Of a stretch of DNA of 64,000 nucleotides, positions 1 through 9,337 are shown piece by piece. The DNA comes from VAZQ01 sp963702695 (lineage in GTDB: Bacteria > Pseudomonadota > Alphaproteobacteria > Rhizobiales > Xanthobacteraceae). Both the position numbers and the translations under genes were made by a program. The stretch lies in NCBI GenBank assembly GCA_963702695.1, contig CAVPDS010000023.1:62001-126000 (forward strand). Reading direction: 5' to 3'. Each line of letters opens with the position of its first letter. The first letter of the stretch is position 1. A model generated the notes under the pieces. It searched no databases and was not told the DNA's origin. It saw only the letters and a list, made by a program, of their open reading frames with translations.

Positions 1-1305
1 GCCACCACCGTGACGGCGAGACACGGGAACAAACGCTGGCGCGGCAGGCCGGCGTGCACGAAGTCGGAGAGCAGGTGCCCGCCCAGCAACGCCAGCGCAG
101 CCAGCAGTACGAAGTTGCCGTCGACCGGCCGGCGGAAGAAATTCACGCCCGGCACCCACTCGAAGCTCCAGCGAAACAGTGGGGTATAGCGGCCGAGCGC
201 AAACAGGAGCGCGGCGACAAGCACCCCCAGCAGCAGCCGGCGGCCGCGGCGAAACGCCAAACCGCCGGCGATGCCGAACCACAGCACGAGCAGCACCGGC
301 ACCGCGCCCACGAATACGTAGTTGAACGAGTCATCGGTCAGCGCCACCTCCGGCACGATGCCGGCGCTCGGCCCCCAGTAGAACTCGGACTGCGATCCGA
401 AAATGTTTGCGACCACGAGCTGTGCAAGGTCCGCCGGATAGAGCGAGCCCTGGAGCGCGGTATCGAGCAGGAGTTCGGGCCGGTTCGACAAGGCAGCGAA
501 CTGCAGCGTGAGCAGCATCGGCGCGGCGAGGAGCGCTGATCCCGCGAGCAGCATCGTCACTATCACTGGCGCGCGCTCGCGCAGGTAACGTAGCGGCTGA
601 TCCGCGGTTGCGATGTTTGCCAGCGACGCCGCGATCAGCACGAAACACAAGAGCAGCGCGGTCTGATTGCGGCCGAGCGCGAGCGCCGACGCGACCAGCG
701 AAAACAGCAGGCCGATCAGCAACGAGCGGCGCGCCAAAGCCAGTTCCAGCAGCAGCAGGGCCGGCGGAAACAGCGCATAAGTCAGGATGATGCCGGTGTG
801 CTGCAATCTTCCGGCCGCCGCCCCGCCGAACATGAACACCGCCGCCGCCAGCACGCAGGCCGCCACCGGCCAGCGCGCCCGCCAGCCGATGACGCCGATC
901 GCAATGCCGCCGACGAGGAGATGCGCATAGACCAGGAGATCGAACGTGCGCAGCGACGGCGCGCCATCGAACAACGACCACAGCACGAACGCCGGCGCGA
1001 AAATGAGCGATTGCGGATCGGCGACGCTCGGATGGCCGCCGTAGTGATACGGATTCCAGAACGGCGAAATCCCGGAATGAATGGCGGCGGCGAGGAAGCG
1101 GAAGAACGCGTAAAATTGATTCTTCGGAGTCCCACGGCACCACCGTGTCGGTCACGATCCAGCGGCTCGCGGCGAACAGCCAGAGCGCGCCGATCAGCCC
1201 AATCGCTCCATATAGACGGCGCAACGCGGCGCGCCGCTCACGCGAGCGGGCATCTTGCCGCGTGGGCGCCTCTGCGTCTCCCAAGGTGACTTCGGCCGAC
1301 GTCAT
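1..1305 (-). pseudogene. YfhO-like polytopic membrane protein, frameshifted and cut by window edge
   Basis: The N-terminus (ATG at 1305) gives a cytoplasmic stretch and a first membrane helix, then reads ...VTDTVVPWDS. There the frame fails. Skipping one base at about 1125 restores a long open frame that runs to position 1 with the segments NPYHYGGHPSVADPQS and GVNFFRRPVDGNFVL, separated by many hydrophobic helices. The 'WNPYxxGGxP' segment early in a many-helix protein is typical of YfhO/GT-C-like membrane proteins, a family tied to glycosyl transfer onto envelope polymers. The C-terminus lies outside the window. Family assignment is from memory of the motif. One extra base explains the break, so a sequencing error is as likely as a true pseudogene. 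Confidence 0.6.
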
Positions 1306-1453
1306 TTCGTGCCCGCAATGCCCAAATCCCAGTCAGCTTAGCGGCGCGGGTTGCCTTCGCGAACCCCATTCGATGCCGCTCGCCGCGACTGGATGTTGCG
1401 GAGGGTGCCAGGCAGCCAGCGATCGCTGGCCGAACCATTCAACCGGTTGCGCG

Positions 1454-2425
1454 CTACATCGTCAGAACGATCTTCCCGAAGTGCTGGTTAGCGCGCATCA
1501 TCGCCAACGCGTCGGCGACCTTGGCGAGCGGGAAGGTCTTGTCGATCGGCAGCGCAAGCTTGCCGGCCTCGACCGCCGGCCAGAGGTCGGCGCGCATCTG
1601 CCGGACGATCTCGCGCACTTCCTCCGGCGTGCGAGTGCGGAACGTGACCCCGATGTAGTCTATGCGCTTGAGTGCGTGCAGGTCGAAGTTGAACTCGCCC
1701 TTCATGCCGCCGAGCCGGCCGACATTGACGATACGGCCGAGGATCGCCGCGGCTTCGAGATTCGCATTGGCGACGCTTGCCGACACGAGATCGACGATCA
1801 GGTCGACGCCCTTGCCACCGGTGGCGCGCTTGACCTCCTCCGGCCACTTCGGGTCGCTTGAATCGATCGCGAGGTCGCAGCCGAACTCCTGAAGCCGCGC
1901 GCGCCGCGCCGGGTTGGTCGAGGTGCCCATCACCAGCGAGGCACCCATCAGCTTGCCGATCTGAAGGCCCATCAGGCCGACGCCGGCGCTCGCGCCCTGG
2001 ATCAGCAGCGTCTCGCGACGCTTGAGACGCCCCGCCGTCACCACCGCGTTGTGCATGGTCTGCAGCGCCACCGGCATGCACGCGGCCTGCTCGTAGGTCA
2101 TGTTGTTGGCGGGGATGCGATGCACGCGGCCGGCGTCGGTGACCGCATATTCGGCATAGCCGCCGGGCGCGGACCCCATCACGCGATCACCGGGCTTGAA
2201 GCCGGTGACCTCGCTGCCGACCGCTTCAATCTCGCCCGCGCACTCAAGACCGAGGCGGGCCCCCACGCCGCCGACGCGGCCGTGCTGATGCCCGGAGGCG
2301 ACCAGGAGATCAGCGCGATTGAGGCTCGAAGCGCGCACGCGGATGAGCACCTCGTTCGGCTGCGGCTCCGGCTTTGGGAGATCGCGGATCTCGACCCCCT
2401 GCTCGCCCAGGACTGCGGCTTTCAT
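1454..2425 (-). CDS. NAD(P)H:quinone oxidoreductase, zinc-less MDR family
   Basis: A 323-residue medium-chain dehydrogenase/reductase of the quinone oxidoreductase (PIG3/Qor-like) branch, expected to be a soluble NADPH-dependent reductase of quinones or enones. The N-terminal GroES-like domain has SLNRADLLVASG and LGLECAGEIEAVG. The Rossmann domain has GASAGVGLMGLQIGK around residue 145 and ends with the usual FGKIVLTM. The cysteine cluster of the structural zinc site of true alcohol dehydrogenases is absent. It starts at ATG 2425 and is followed on the same strand by the broken YfhO-like gene, 149 bases away. The physiological substrate cannot be told from sequence. Confidence 0.85.
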   Translation of the reverse strand: MKAAVLGEQGVEIRDLPKPEPQPNEVLIRVRASSLNRADLLVASGHQHGRVGGVGARLGLECAGEIEAVGSEVTGFKPGDRVMGSAPGGYAEYAVTDAGRVHRIPANNMTYEQAACMPVALQTMHNAVVTAGRLKRRETLLIQGASAGVGLMGLQIGKLMGASLVMGTSTNPARRARLQEFGCDLAIDSSDPKWPEEVKRATGGKGVDLIVDLVSASVANANLEAAAILGRIVNVGRLGGMKGEFNFDLHALKRIDYIGVTFRTRTPEEVREIVRQMRADLWPAVEAGKLALPIDKTFPLAKVADALAMMRANQHFGKIVLTM

Positions 2426-2472
2426 TGCTGGCTCCCCCGCTCCTCATTTGATCTGTCGGCGCACCAGCGCCC

Positions 2473-3516
2473 TCAGTCGTTCACGTAGAACAGCAGCACT
2501 TCGGACCCGCCCTGTGGCAGCAGGTTGGGTGAGGACATATAGAGGCCGGCCTGCGTGCGGGTCCTGAGATAAAGGCTAGTACTTCCCACACCGGCGCCGA
2601 CCGGCACGCGAGCAAGCGCAACATAATGTTCGGGATCGAGTTGCTGGAACACATCGATGGCGCCGGAGCCGGTCGCGTAGATGCGCTGGCGGTCGGCGTC
2701 GAACCAGAGATCGTCGACGCCGAGGACGCACGGCAGCTCGACCACCACCCGCCCCGTCGCAGCATCGATCGCGGCGAACCGTCCCGGCTGCAGCGCGGCC
2801 GTGAACAGACGCCGGTTCTTTTCATCGAAGGCCAGCGCGTGGCTGTTGGTGTTGCCGGGAATTTTCCATTTGGTGAGCGCGCCACTGTTGCGGTCGACAA
2901 CTCCGATCGCCTCCTGGTCGGGAAGATTGACGAAAATCCGCGCACCGCCGGTTTCCAGCTGGAAAGACTCCGGGTGGCTGCCCACCCGGAATTCCTCGTG
3001 CCGTTCCATGCTCTCCGGATCGATGCTGGCCAGCGCGCCACGGGCGCGCTCCCCGTAGCCCACCCAGAGGCGCTTCGCAGCCGCGTCGTAGCGCATGTTG
3101 TCGGTATTCGCGTCGGTGCCGAAATCAAGCGTCTTGATCAGCGTAAAGGTCGCGGCATCGTAGAAACGCAACTTGCCGGATTGGCTCGACACCGCGATCC
3201 GATCGACGCCGGGGAGATAGACCGCCGCCTGCGGGTGCTCAAGGCCGGTGATCGTGTGGATTCGCCGCCACTGATTGATGATTTCCACACTATTGTTACC
3301 GAGCGCGGATACGAACAGGCTTCCACGTTTGATATCCCAGCCGTAGTGATCCATACGCCCGTACACGCCAGGCAGCGGAATTCGGCTGCGCAGGCTGACA
3401 GGCGGAAACTTGCCGGCATCCGGGACGCCGGTGGGAGAAGCGGCGGTCTGCGCCGCCGCGCCATACAATGAAAGAAACGCAAAAACCGCAACGATCACGG
3501 TTGTCGGGGTGATCAT
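2473..3516 (-). CDS. Exported YncE-like beta-propeller protein
   Basis: The ATG at 3516 gives a 347-residue protein with a clear signal peptide (MITPTTVIVAVFAFLSLYG, then AAAQ). The mature part is a run of short beta-repeat units such as GKLRFYDAAT, AAKRLWVGYG and RIYATGSGAIDV, typical of a seven-bladed YncE/YVTN propeller, so a periplasmic binding or scaffold role is likely. The frame stays open upstream to 3699, but that extension is basic, has no signal sequence and overlaps a well-formed ORF on the other strand, so the internal start is preferred. No catalytic residues are recognisable. Confidence 0.7.
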   Translation of the reverse strand: MITPTTVIVAVFAFLSLYGAAAQTAASPTGVPDAGKFPPVSLRSRIPLPGVYGRMDHYGWDIKRGSLFVSALGNNSVEIINQWRRIHTITGLEHPQAAVYLPGVDRIAVSSQSGKLRFYDAATFTLIKTLDFGTDANTDNMRYDAAAKRLWVGYGERARGALASIDPESMERHEEFRVGSHPESFQLETGGARIFVNLPDQEAIGVVDRNSGALTKWKIPGNTNSHALAFDEKNRRLFTAALQPGRFAAIDAATGRVVVELPCVLGVDDLWFDADRQRIYATGSGAIDVFQQLDPEHYVALARVPVGAGVGSTSLYLRTRTQAGLYMSSPNLLPQGGSEVLLFYVND

Positions 3517-3706
3517 GATGGTCAGCACGTCCACCGCGCGCCGAGGTCTTCGCCTCGCCGGCCGCGTGGCGTTGACCGTCGTGCTGGCGGTCACCTTCAT
3601 CATGGTGCGCGGTATCCTGCTCGCATTCATCGCCAGCCTAGTCGTCGTGCTCGCGATCCTGGCGATCATTGACGACCATTTGTATTCGGACCAAACCAAG
3701 CGATGA
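3515..3706 (+). CDS. Small predicted membrane protein (63 aa)
   Basis: A 63-residue frame starting at tandem ATGs (3515 and 3518), with a basic N-terminus (STARRGLRLAGR), about 35 hydrophobic residues (VALTVVLAVTF ... LVVVLAILAIIDD) that could form one long or two short helices, and a polar tail. Third codon positions are strongly G/C like the neighbours. Its start overlaps head-to-head with the start of the YncE-like gene, so each gene's promoter would lie inside the other, which is unusual. I do not recognise the family. It may be real or a chance hydrophobic frame. Confidence 0.4.
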   Translation: MMVSTSTARRGLRLAGRVALTVVLAVTFIMVRGILLAFIASLVVVLAILAIIDDHLYSDQTKR

Positions 3707-3720
3707 TCAGACCGCGCTTT

Positions 3721-4353
3721 TCAGCAGCGCCCGTAGTCGGTCTTGTGATCCTTCGATTCGAGCCTGACGCCGAGGGCGCGGACGCCGAGCGCGGTGCCGT
3801 AATAGAAGCCGGCGGTAATCGTCAGCTCGACGATGTCCTGCGGCGAGAATATCCGGGTCATGCCGGCGAAGGTGGCGTCGTCCACGCCGGCTCTGCTCGC
3901 CATCCCATCGGCGTAGGCGAGGATCGCGCGCTGGCGCTCGTTGAACAGCGGACTGCCGGACCAGGCGGACAGCGCCTTGATCTGATCCGCGGTGATGCCG
4001 CAGCTCATACCGATGCGGGTGTGCTCGGTGAACTCATAATCGCCGCCGGAGAGCTGCGTCATCCGCAGGATGATCAGTTCGCGATCGACGCGCGGCACCT
4101 GGGCCGACGCGCGGATGGCGAGCGCCAACTCGCTCTGGGCCTTGAACAGCTTCGGCGCATGCGCCAGCGTGCGATGGATGTTTTGCGGCTCGCCGCCGCG
4201 CGCGCGGATGCTGCTGAACGCGGCGGCCACCGCCGGGTCGGTCGAGTCCGGGGAGACGAGCGGCAGGCGCGCTGGCGGCGCATCCTGAGCCACGGCCGTT
4301 CCGATGATCGCGAAAGCTGCAAGCATCAGCGCTTGAAGAACCCGTTTGGACAT
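3721..4353 (-). CDS. Exported carboxymuconolactone decarboxylase (AhpD-like) family protein
   Basis: 210 residues. The N-terminus MSKRVLQALMLAAFAIIGTAVAQ is a signal peptide with an AxA site. The CMD/AhpD fold is shown by RVDRELIILRMTQLSGGDYEF followed by TEHTRIGMSCGITADQI around residues 90-125. The classic AhpD CxxC pair is not kept (one Cys in MSCG), so peroxidase-reductase chemistry is doubtful; many members of this branch have no known reaction. A signal peptide is uncommon in the superfamily but occurs in proteobacterial copies. It is convergent with the small ORF ending at 3706 and stands alone as a transcript. Confidence 0.75.
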   Translation of the reverse strand: MSKRVLQALMLAAFAIIGTAVAQDAPPARLPLVSPDSTDPAVAAAFSSIRARGGEPQNIHRTLAHAPKLFKAQSELALAIRASAQVPRVDRELIILRMTQLSGGDYEFTEHTRIGMSCGITADQIKALSAWSGSPLFNERQRAILAYADGMASRAGVDDATFAGMTRIFSPQDIVELTITAGFYYGTALGVRALGVRLESKDHKTDYGRC

Positions 4354-4465
4354 TGGCTTTCCTCCCTGCCGGATATTCTTGTCCTGGCGCCAGGGAGCCG
4401 ATCGCTTCCGAGCGCCTCAGGCCGATCCTACACAGAACTTTTGAATCGCGCGTCTCTCAATTAGA

Positions 4466-5884
4466 CTAGTGCATGCCCCCGTAGGCGATGCGCTCGAGGC
4501 CGCTGCGCGGCTCGGATGAGAGCTCCAGCACGCTGAGGAAGTGGTCCGCCCAATACTTGATGTCATTGCGCGCCAGCACCTGAAAGAGCGCTTGGTGGCG
4601 CTTCTTGCGCTCTTCGAGGGGCATCGCGAGCGCCTGGCCGATGGCGGCGGCGACGCTGTCGGGATCATAGGGATTGACCAGCAGCGCGTCCTGGCATTCG
4701 CGCGCGGCGCCGGCAAAGCGCGACAGGATCAGGACGCCGGGATCTTCAGGATTCTGCGCCGCGACATATTCCTTGGCGACCAGGTTCATGCCGTCGCGCA
4801 AGGGCGTAACCAGGGCCGCACGCGCGGCGCGGTAGAGGCCCGCCAGCACCGAGCGGCTGTAGGCGCGATTGACGTAGCGGATCGGCGTCCAGTCGGCCTC
4901 GCCATAGGCGCCGTTGATGCGGCCGGCGGTGGCGCCGATCTGCTGCGCCATATCGGCATATTCGCGAATGTCGCTGCGGCTCTTCGGTGCGATCTGCAAA
5001 TAGGTGACCTTGCCGTGCCATTCCGGTCGCGTCGCCAGGAAGCGCTCGAAAGCGTCGAGCCGATGCGAGAGGCCCTTCGAGTAGTCGAGGCGGTCGACCC
5101 CGATGATCATCGCGCGACCGGCCAGACTGTTGAGCACATTTTTCACGAACGGCAATCGCTCCGCGCGCTGCGCCGCCTGGGCGAATTCATTGGTCTCGAT
5201 TCCAACCGGGAACACGTCGACCCGCATCGTCCGCTCGCCGACGCTGAAGGTAAAGTCACGGCTGTGCAGGCCCGCCTCGCGTGTGAGATAGCGCGTGAAG
5301 TTGAAGGCGTCGTCGCCGGTCTGGAAGCCGACAAGGTCATAGTCGCACAACGTGGGAATGAGGCGCTCATGGTGCGGCAGGGCGGTCAGCATTTCCGGCG
5401 GCGGGCAAGGGATGTGCAGGAAGAAGCCGATACGATTCTCGTGGCCGAGCTGGCGCAAGGCCTTGGCCAACGGGATCAAGTGATAATCGTGCACCCAGAC
5501 CAGATCGTCCGGCTTCAGTATTTTATGGAGTTCACGCGCGAAGTGGTCGTTGACCCGCAGGTATCCGCTCAGATCGCGGCGGGAGAATTCGGCGAGGTCG
5601 ACGCGGTAGTGCAGGATTGGCCACAGCACGCGGTTGGCAAAGCCGTTGTAGTATTCCTGATGGTCTTCCTTGGTCAGGTCGAGCACAATGCAGGTAAGGT
5701 TGTCGCGCTCGATCTCATGCCTCTCGATGTTCGGGCGCTGGGTGATACGGCCGCTCCAGCCGAACCAGATGCCGGAATTGCGCCGCAGCGCCGCCTTGAC
5801 CGCCACTTCCAGGCCGCCGGCGCGCGCCACCCCCTTGCCGTCGGGAACGGCCACGCGGTTCGAAACGATCACAAGTCGAGACAC
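4466..5884 (-). CDS. otsA: Trehalose-6-phosphate synthase OtsA
   Basis: 472 residues, the usual OtsA length. This GT20 glycosyltransferase makes trehalose 6-phosphate from UDP-glucose and glucose 6-phosphate in the cytoplasm. Visible motifs are the N-terminal SRLVIVSNRVAVP with the GGLEVAVKAAL loop, WFGWSG, VWVHDYHLIPLAK, GVDRLDYSKGLSHRLDAF and LRDGMNLVAKEYVAAQ near the C-terminus. It lies 59 bases downstream of otsB on the same strand, so the two probably form an osmotic or desiccation-stress trehalose operon with otsB first. Confidence 0.96.
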   Translation of the reverse strand: MSRLVIVSNRVAVPDGKGVARAGGLEVAVKAALRRNSGIWFGWSGRITQRPNIERHEIERDNLTCIVLDLTKEDHQEYYNGFANRVLWPILHYRVDLAEFSRRDLSGYLRVNDHFARELHKILKPDDLVWVHDYHLIPLAKALRQLGHENRIGFFLHIPCPPPEMLTALPHHERLIPTLCDYDLVGFQTGDDAFNFTRYLTREAGLHSRDFTFSVGERTMRVDVFPVGIETNEFAQAAQRAERLPFVKNVLNSLAGRAMIIGVDRLDYSKGLSHRLDAFERFLATRPEWHGKVTYLQIAPKSRSDIREYADMAQQIGATAGRINGAYGEADWTPIRYVNRAYSRSVLAGLYRAARAALVTPLRDGMNLVAKEYVAAQNPEDPGVLILSRFAGAARECQDALLVNPYDPDSVAAAIGQALAMPLEERKKRHQALFQVLARNDIKYWADHFLSVLELSSEPRSGLERIAYGGMH

Positions 5885-5943
5885 TGCTCGCTGGCCTCCC
5901 CAACAACCCGTGCGGGCGCCGGTGGAGCACCCCGCCTAGGGAC

Positions 5944-6777
5944 CTAACGATCTCGGGAACTTTTGGTTCGATCCTTGGAACTCGAAGTCCCCGCCAAGGC
6001 GAGTTCGGCGGGACGCACATCCTCTTCGTCCGCCATCCGACACAGCCAGTCGCGTACATCGCCTGGCTTTGGGAAGCAGCCGGCCAGGCCGCGGAAGTTG
6101 CGGCCGACAGAGTAGCCCTCTCCCTCGAATTCCGCCAGCACGGCGAAGGCGGCTTCATCGGTGACATCGTCGCCGATGAAGATCGGGCGGCGCCCGCGGA
6201 ACGGCGGGACCATCATCAATTCGCGGATGCCTGTCCCCTTGTTGAACGCCGACGACTTGACCTCGATCACCGCCTTGCCCGGCAGCACCTCGATCGCGCT
6301 GGCGGGATACGGGGCGCATGCGGCCGCCACCGCTTCGCGCAGCGTCACCGCGTGCTCGGGTGCGAGCCGGTAATGCAGAGCCAGCGAATAGCCTTTGTCC
6401 TCGAGGATGATGCCTTTGAGCTTGGCGGCAAGCGCGACGAACTGCTTGCGCAAGTCCCCGCCGATCGGAGCATCGTAGCGCGTCGGCTCCTGGCGTCCGC
6501 TCGCGCGCAGCTCCGCGCCATGACCGCCGACGGCGGCCAGCTTGAGCGGCGCGAACAGGTGATCGAGATCAGCGATCTGCCGGCCGCTCACGAAGGCGAT
6601 CGCCCCTTCGGTCTTTTGCTTGAGTGCCTTGAGCGCGCGCCGCAGCGGCGACGTAACGAGGACAGCCTGCGGCGTGGGAGCGAGGTCGAGGATCGTTCCA
6701 TCGACATCGAGCAGAAGCGCAGTTGTCTGGAAATTGATTTGCGGGCTCGGCAGGGACATCAGGACTGTCATCGTCAC
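5944..6777 (-). CDS. otsB: Trehalose-6-phosphate phosphatase OtsB
   Basis: A HAD-superfamily phosphatase that removes phosphate from trehalose 6-phosphate. Motif I is TALLLDVDGTILDLAP near residue 20, motif II-like AIAFVSGRQIADLDHL follows, and the metal-binding GDDVTDEAAFAVL sits near residue 200. The 277-residue frame starts at 6777; an internal ATG at 6759 (MSLPSPQ) gives a length closer to homologues, and neither has a convincing ribosome-binding site. It is encoded directly upstream of otsA, as expected for the OtsAB pathway. Confidence 0.95.
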   Translation of the reverse strand: MTMTVLMSLPSPQINFQTTALLLDVDGTILDLAPTPQAVLVTSPLRRALKALKQKTEGAIAFVSGRQIADLDHLFAPLKLAAVGGHGAELRASGRQEPTRYDAPIGGDLRKQFVALAAKLKGIILEDKGYSLALHYRLAPEHAVTLREAVAAACAPYPASAIEVLPGKAVIEVKSSAFNKGTGIRELMMVPPFRGRRPIFIGDDVTDEAAFAVLAEFEGEGYSVGRNFRGLAGCFPKPGDVRDWLCRMADEEDVRPAELALAGTSSSKDRTKSSRDR

Positions 6778-6809
6778 GGAGATAACGCACGGCGACGCCG
6801 TGCGTTCCT

Positions 6810-7856
6810 TCAGCGGACCAGCACTTCAACTTCGCCGTCGACGCCGTTGACGACCTTGAAGGAGCGCTCGTACGACTTGTCCTCGTTGCGCGCGATGGCG
6901 CGGTAGTCGCCCTCGGCGAGGATCACGCGCGGAAACGCGCCGGTCACTTCCTTGATGATGTCACCGCCGGGCGTGAGCACGGTCCATTGCGTGTTGGCGA
7001 GCGCCTCGCCGCCGCGCTCGTTGACGAGCTTGAGCGTGATGATGGCGGCGCGATGAGCGACGGTCACGTCGGTGAGCTTGCCGTTTTGCACGCGGATATC
7101 GGAGCGCACCACCGAATTGACGTCGCCATATTTCGAGACGATGTGATAAATCCCTTCCGGTACCAGGATCACATCGCCCGCCATGACCGAAGGCGCCACC
7201 GGGCGCTTGTCGCCGGGCTCGAACTGGCTGCCCTTGAACAGATCGAAGCTCACCTGCCCGGGCGGAATGCGCACGTCGCCGACCTTGCCTTCGATGCGCA
7301 GGCCGCCAGCCGGGATTTCCACCACCTCGCGGACGTTCTCGCGCAACTGCACGGCCTTGGTCGCGCTCGCGAGCCCAAACCCGACCGATACGATGTAACC
7401 GCCAGGCGGCAGGGTGAAGACCGGGTTGGGGCCCTTGTCTTCGCGGATGACGCGGAAGGCGCCGGTCTGGTCCGGCTTGGTCGGAAAGATCCGCCAATGC
7501 AGCCCGCCGCTGATCGCGGGCATGTCACGGCCGTAGCGGGCGGTGACGGCGAGCGTCACCTGTCCGGGCGGAACGCTCGGGGCGGCCTGCGTCGGCGGCG
7601 GACTCGGCGGCGGCAGTACCGGCGCCGGCCGCGGCGCTACCGGCGGTGCAATGCCGCCATCGGGCGCCGTCAAATTCTGCGGGCCCAGCGGCGGAGCGGA
7701 CGGCACGTCGGCCGGCGGCCGTGGTACCGAGGGGGCGGAGAAGAACTGCGCCCGGGCGATGCCCGGCATGACCGCAAGCGCCATGACCGCAAGCCATAAG
7801 CTTGCCGCCACCAGCAGCCCCCCACGGCCCGTGCTTGTCGCAACCGTCCTCATCAC
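6810..7856 (-). CDS. Exported proline-rich protein of unknown function
   Basis: 348 residues. A twin-Met start and a hydrophobic segment ending MPGIARAQ form a signal peptide. Residues about 40-95 are proline-rich and low in complexity (PPSPPPTQAAPSVPPG). The remainder looks like tandem beta-sandwich domains of the kind found in carboxypeptidase-regulatory-like proteins, for example GGLHWRIFPTKPD, FTLPPGGYIVSVGFG, LVPEGIYHIVSKYGD and VILAEGDYRAIARN. A periplasmic or envelope role is inferred; no enzyme motif is present. It lies 32 bases upstream of the otsB frame on the same strand and may share its transcript. Confidence 0.7.
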   Translation of the reverse strand: MMRTVATSTGRGGLLVAASLWLAVMALAVMPGIARAQFFSAPSVPRPPADVPSAPPLGPQNLTAPDGGIAPPVAPRPAPVLPPPSPPPTQAAPSVPPGQVTLAVTARYGRDMPAISGGLHWRIFPTKPDQTGAFRVIREDKGPNPVFTLPPGGYIVSVGFGLASATKAVQLRENVREVVEIPAGGLRIEGKVGDVRIPPGQVSFDLFKGSQFEPGDKRPVAPSVMAGDVILVPEGIYHIVSKYGDVNSVVRSDIRVQNGKLTDVTVAHRAAIITLKLVNERGGEALANTQWTVLTPGGDIIKEVTGAFPRVILAEGDYRAIARNEDKSYERSFKVVNGVDGEVEVLVR

Positions 7857-7958
7857 CTGCGTTTTTCAACCGGAATCGAGGCGAATTCAAGCCAACCGCA
7901 GCGGGTTTGTCATCGCAGCAACCCTATGCTAGGCCGCCCAATACTCAGGAAAAAGATC

Positions 7959-8531
7959 ATGCCCGACGCCCTCGACCTGCTGGCAACCCGGCGTTCCTAC
8001 AAGGCCGCCGAACTGACCGGACCGCCCCCGACCGCCGCCGAGATCGATCAGATCCTCACCATTGCCGCGCGGGTGCCCGATCACGGCAAGCTCGTGCCCT
8101 GGCGGTTCATCGTGTTCGAGGGAGAGGCGCGGCGGGCGGCCGGCGAGGTGATCGTCGAGGCGTTCCGGGCAAAATATCCAGACGCCAAGCCCGAACATGC
8201 CGAGTTCGAGCGTCGCCGCCTGGCGCGGGCGCCGCTCGTCATCGCAGTGGTGAGCCGAGCGGCGCAGCACGTGAAAATCCCGGAATGGGAACAAGTGCTC
8301 TCGGCCGGCGCTGCGGCGATGAACCTCGTTCTCGCCGCCAGTGCGCTCGGTTACGGCGCGTGCTGGATCACCGAATGGTACGCCTACGATCGCCGTGTGC
8401 TCGATGCGCTGGGTCTCGCGGCGCACGAAAAGATCGCGGGCTTCGTCCACATCGGCCGGCCGCCCGGTCCGCCGGAGGATCGCCCGCGCCCGCCGCTCGA
8501 CGAGATCGCAACGCGGTTCGCCAACGGGTAA
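7959..8531 (+). CDS. Nitroreductase family FMN protein
   Basis: 190 residues from ATG 7959, chosen because AGGA sits eight bases upstream and the protein then begins MPDALDLLATRRSYKA, the standard start of the YdjA/RutE-like nitroreductase group. The RRS segment and PDHGKLVPWRFIVF contact FMN in this fold; GYGACWITEW and the C-terminal GFVHIGRPPGPP also fit. Expected to be a cytoplasmic NAD(P)H-dependent flavoenzyme of unknown substrate. It is followed 49 bases later by a flavin reductase-like gene in the same direction. Confidence 0.88.
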   Translation: MPDALDLLATRRSYKAAELTGPPPTAAEIDQILTIAARVPDHGKLVPWRFIVFEGEARRAAGEVIVEAFRAKYPDAKPEHAEFERRRLARAPLVIAVVSRAAQHVKIPEWEQVLSAGAAAMNLVLAASALGYGACWITEWYAYDRRVLDALGLAAHEKIAGFVHIGRPPGPPEDRPRPPLDEIATRFANG

Positions 8532-8580
8532 GCCGACGCGCGACGGCGTCATTTCCACCATCGGTCCGGAAGACTCTTTC

Positions 8581-9213
8581 ATGTTCTACGACACCCGCAG
8601 GAACGACCACGGACTGCCGCGCGATCCGTTCAAGGCGATCATCGTGCCGCGCCCGATCGGCTGGATCACGTCCATTAGCGCCAAGGGCGAGATCAATCTC
8701 GCGCCGTATTCGTTCTTCAATGCGGTGGCGGAAGAGCCGCCGATGGTGATGTTCTCGAGCGGCGGCAAGAAGGACTCGGTCGCCTTCATCGAGGAGACCA
8801 AGGAGTTCGTCTGCAATCTCGCCACCTATGAATTGCGCGAGGCGGTCACCAAGACCGGCGCCGAGTATCCTCGCGGCGTGAACGAGATGATCGAGGCGGG
8901 GCTCGCGCCGGCGCCCTCGCGCCTGGTGCGGCCGCCGCGAGTCGCGGCTTCGCCCTGCGCGCTCGAATGCAGGCTCCTGCAGATCACCGACCTGCGCGAT
9001 CTCGACGGCAGCAACGCTGATCGTTACGTCGTGTTCGGACAGGTGGTGGGCATCCATATCGACGATCGTTTCCTCAAGGAGGGCCGGCTCGATACCGCCG
9101 CGATGCTGTTGATCGCGCGCTGCGGCTACGCCGACTACACGGTCGTCGACAAGGTGTTTCCGATCGAGCGGACGCGGCTTCCCAAGCCCGCCAAGGCGGA
9201 AGCGGCAGAGTGA
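8581..9213 (+). CDS. Flavin reductase-like (DIM6/NTAB) FMN-binding protein
   Basis: 210 residues beginning MFYDTRRNDHGLPRDPFKA. The split-barrel flavin reductase fold is shown by IVPRPIGWITSIS, NLAPYSFFNAVAEEPPMVMFSS and the later YVVFGQVVGIHID. Members bind FMN and often supply reduced flavin to a partner oxygenase or act as FMN reductases. No partner oxygenase is adjacent; the upstream nitroreductase is the only flavoprotein nearby. The ribosome-binding site is weak, and no other in-frame start fits the family better. Confidence 0.85.
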   Translation: MFYDTRRNDHGLPRDPFKAIIVPRPIGWITSISAKGEINLAPYSFFNAVAEEPPMVMFSSGGKKDSVAFIEETKEFVCNLATYELREAVTKTGAEYPRGVNEMIEAGLAPAPSRLVRPPRVAASPCALECRLLQITDLRDLDGSNADRYVVFGQVVGIHIDDRFLKEGRLDTAAMLLIARCGYADYTVVDKVFPIERTRLPKPAKAEAAE

Positions 9214-9337
9214 GCGCTTTCCCTCGCTGACTGACCGGGTCCTTGTCGTCACAGAGTATCGAGAGCGCAGAGCCCGGAACGGCCGCGGCTTCGCCACGCG
9301 CGTCTTGCAAGCTTGTCCGGTTGCGTTCGCGACTTTG

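Noticed and set aside
4541..5947. 468-codon plus-strand frame antisense to otsA
   Set aside because: Mirror of otsA codon bias; no domain recognised.
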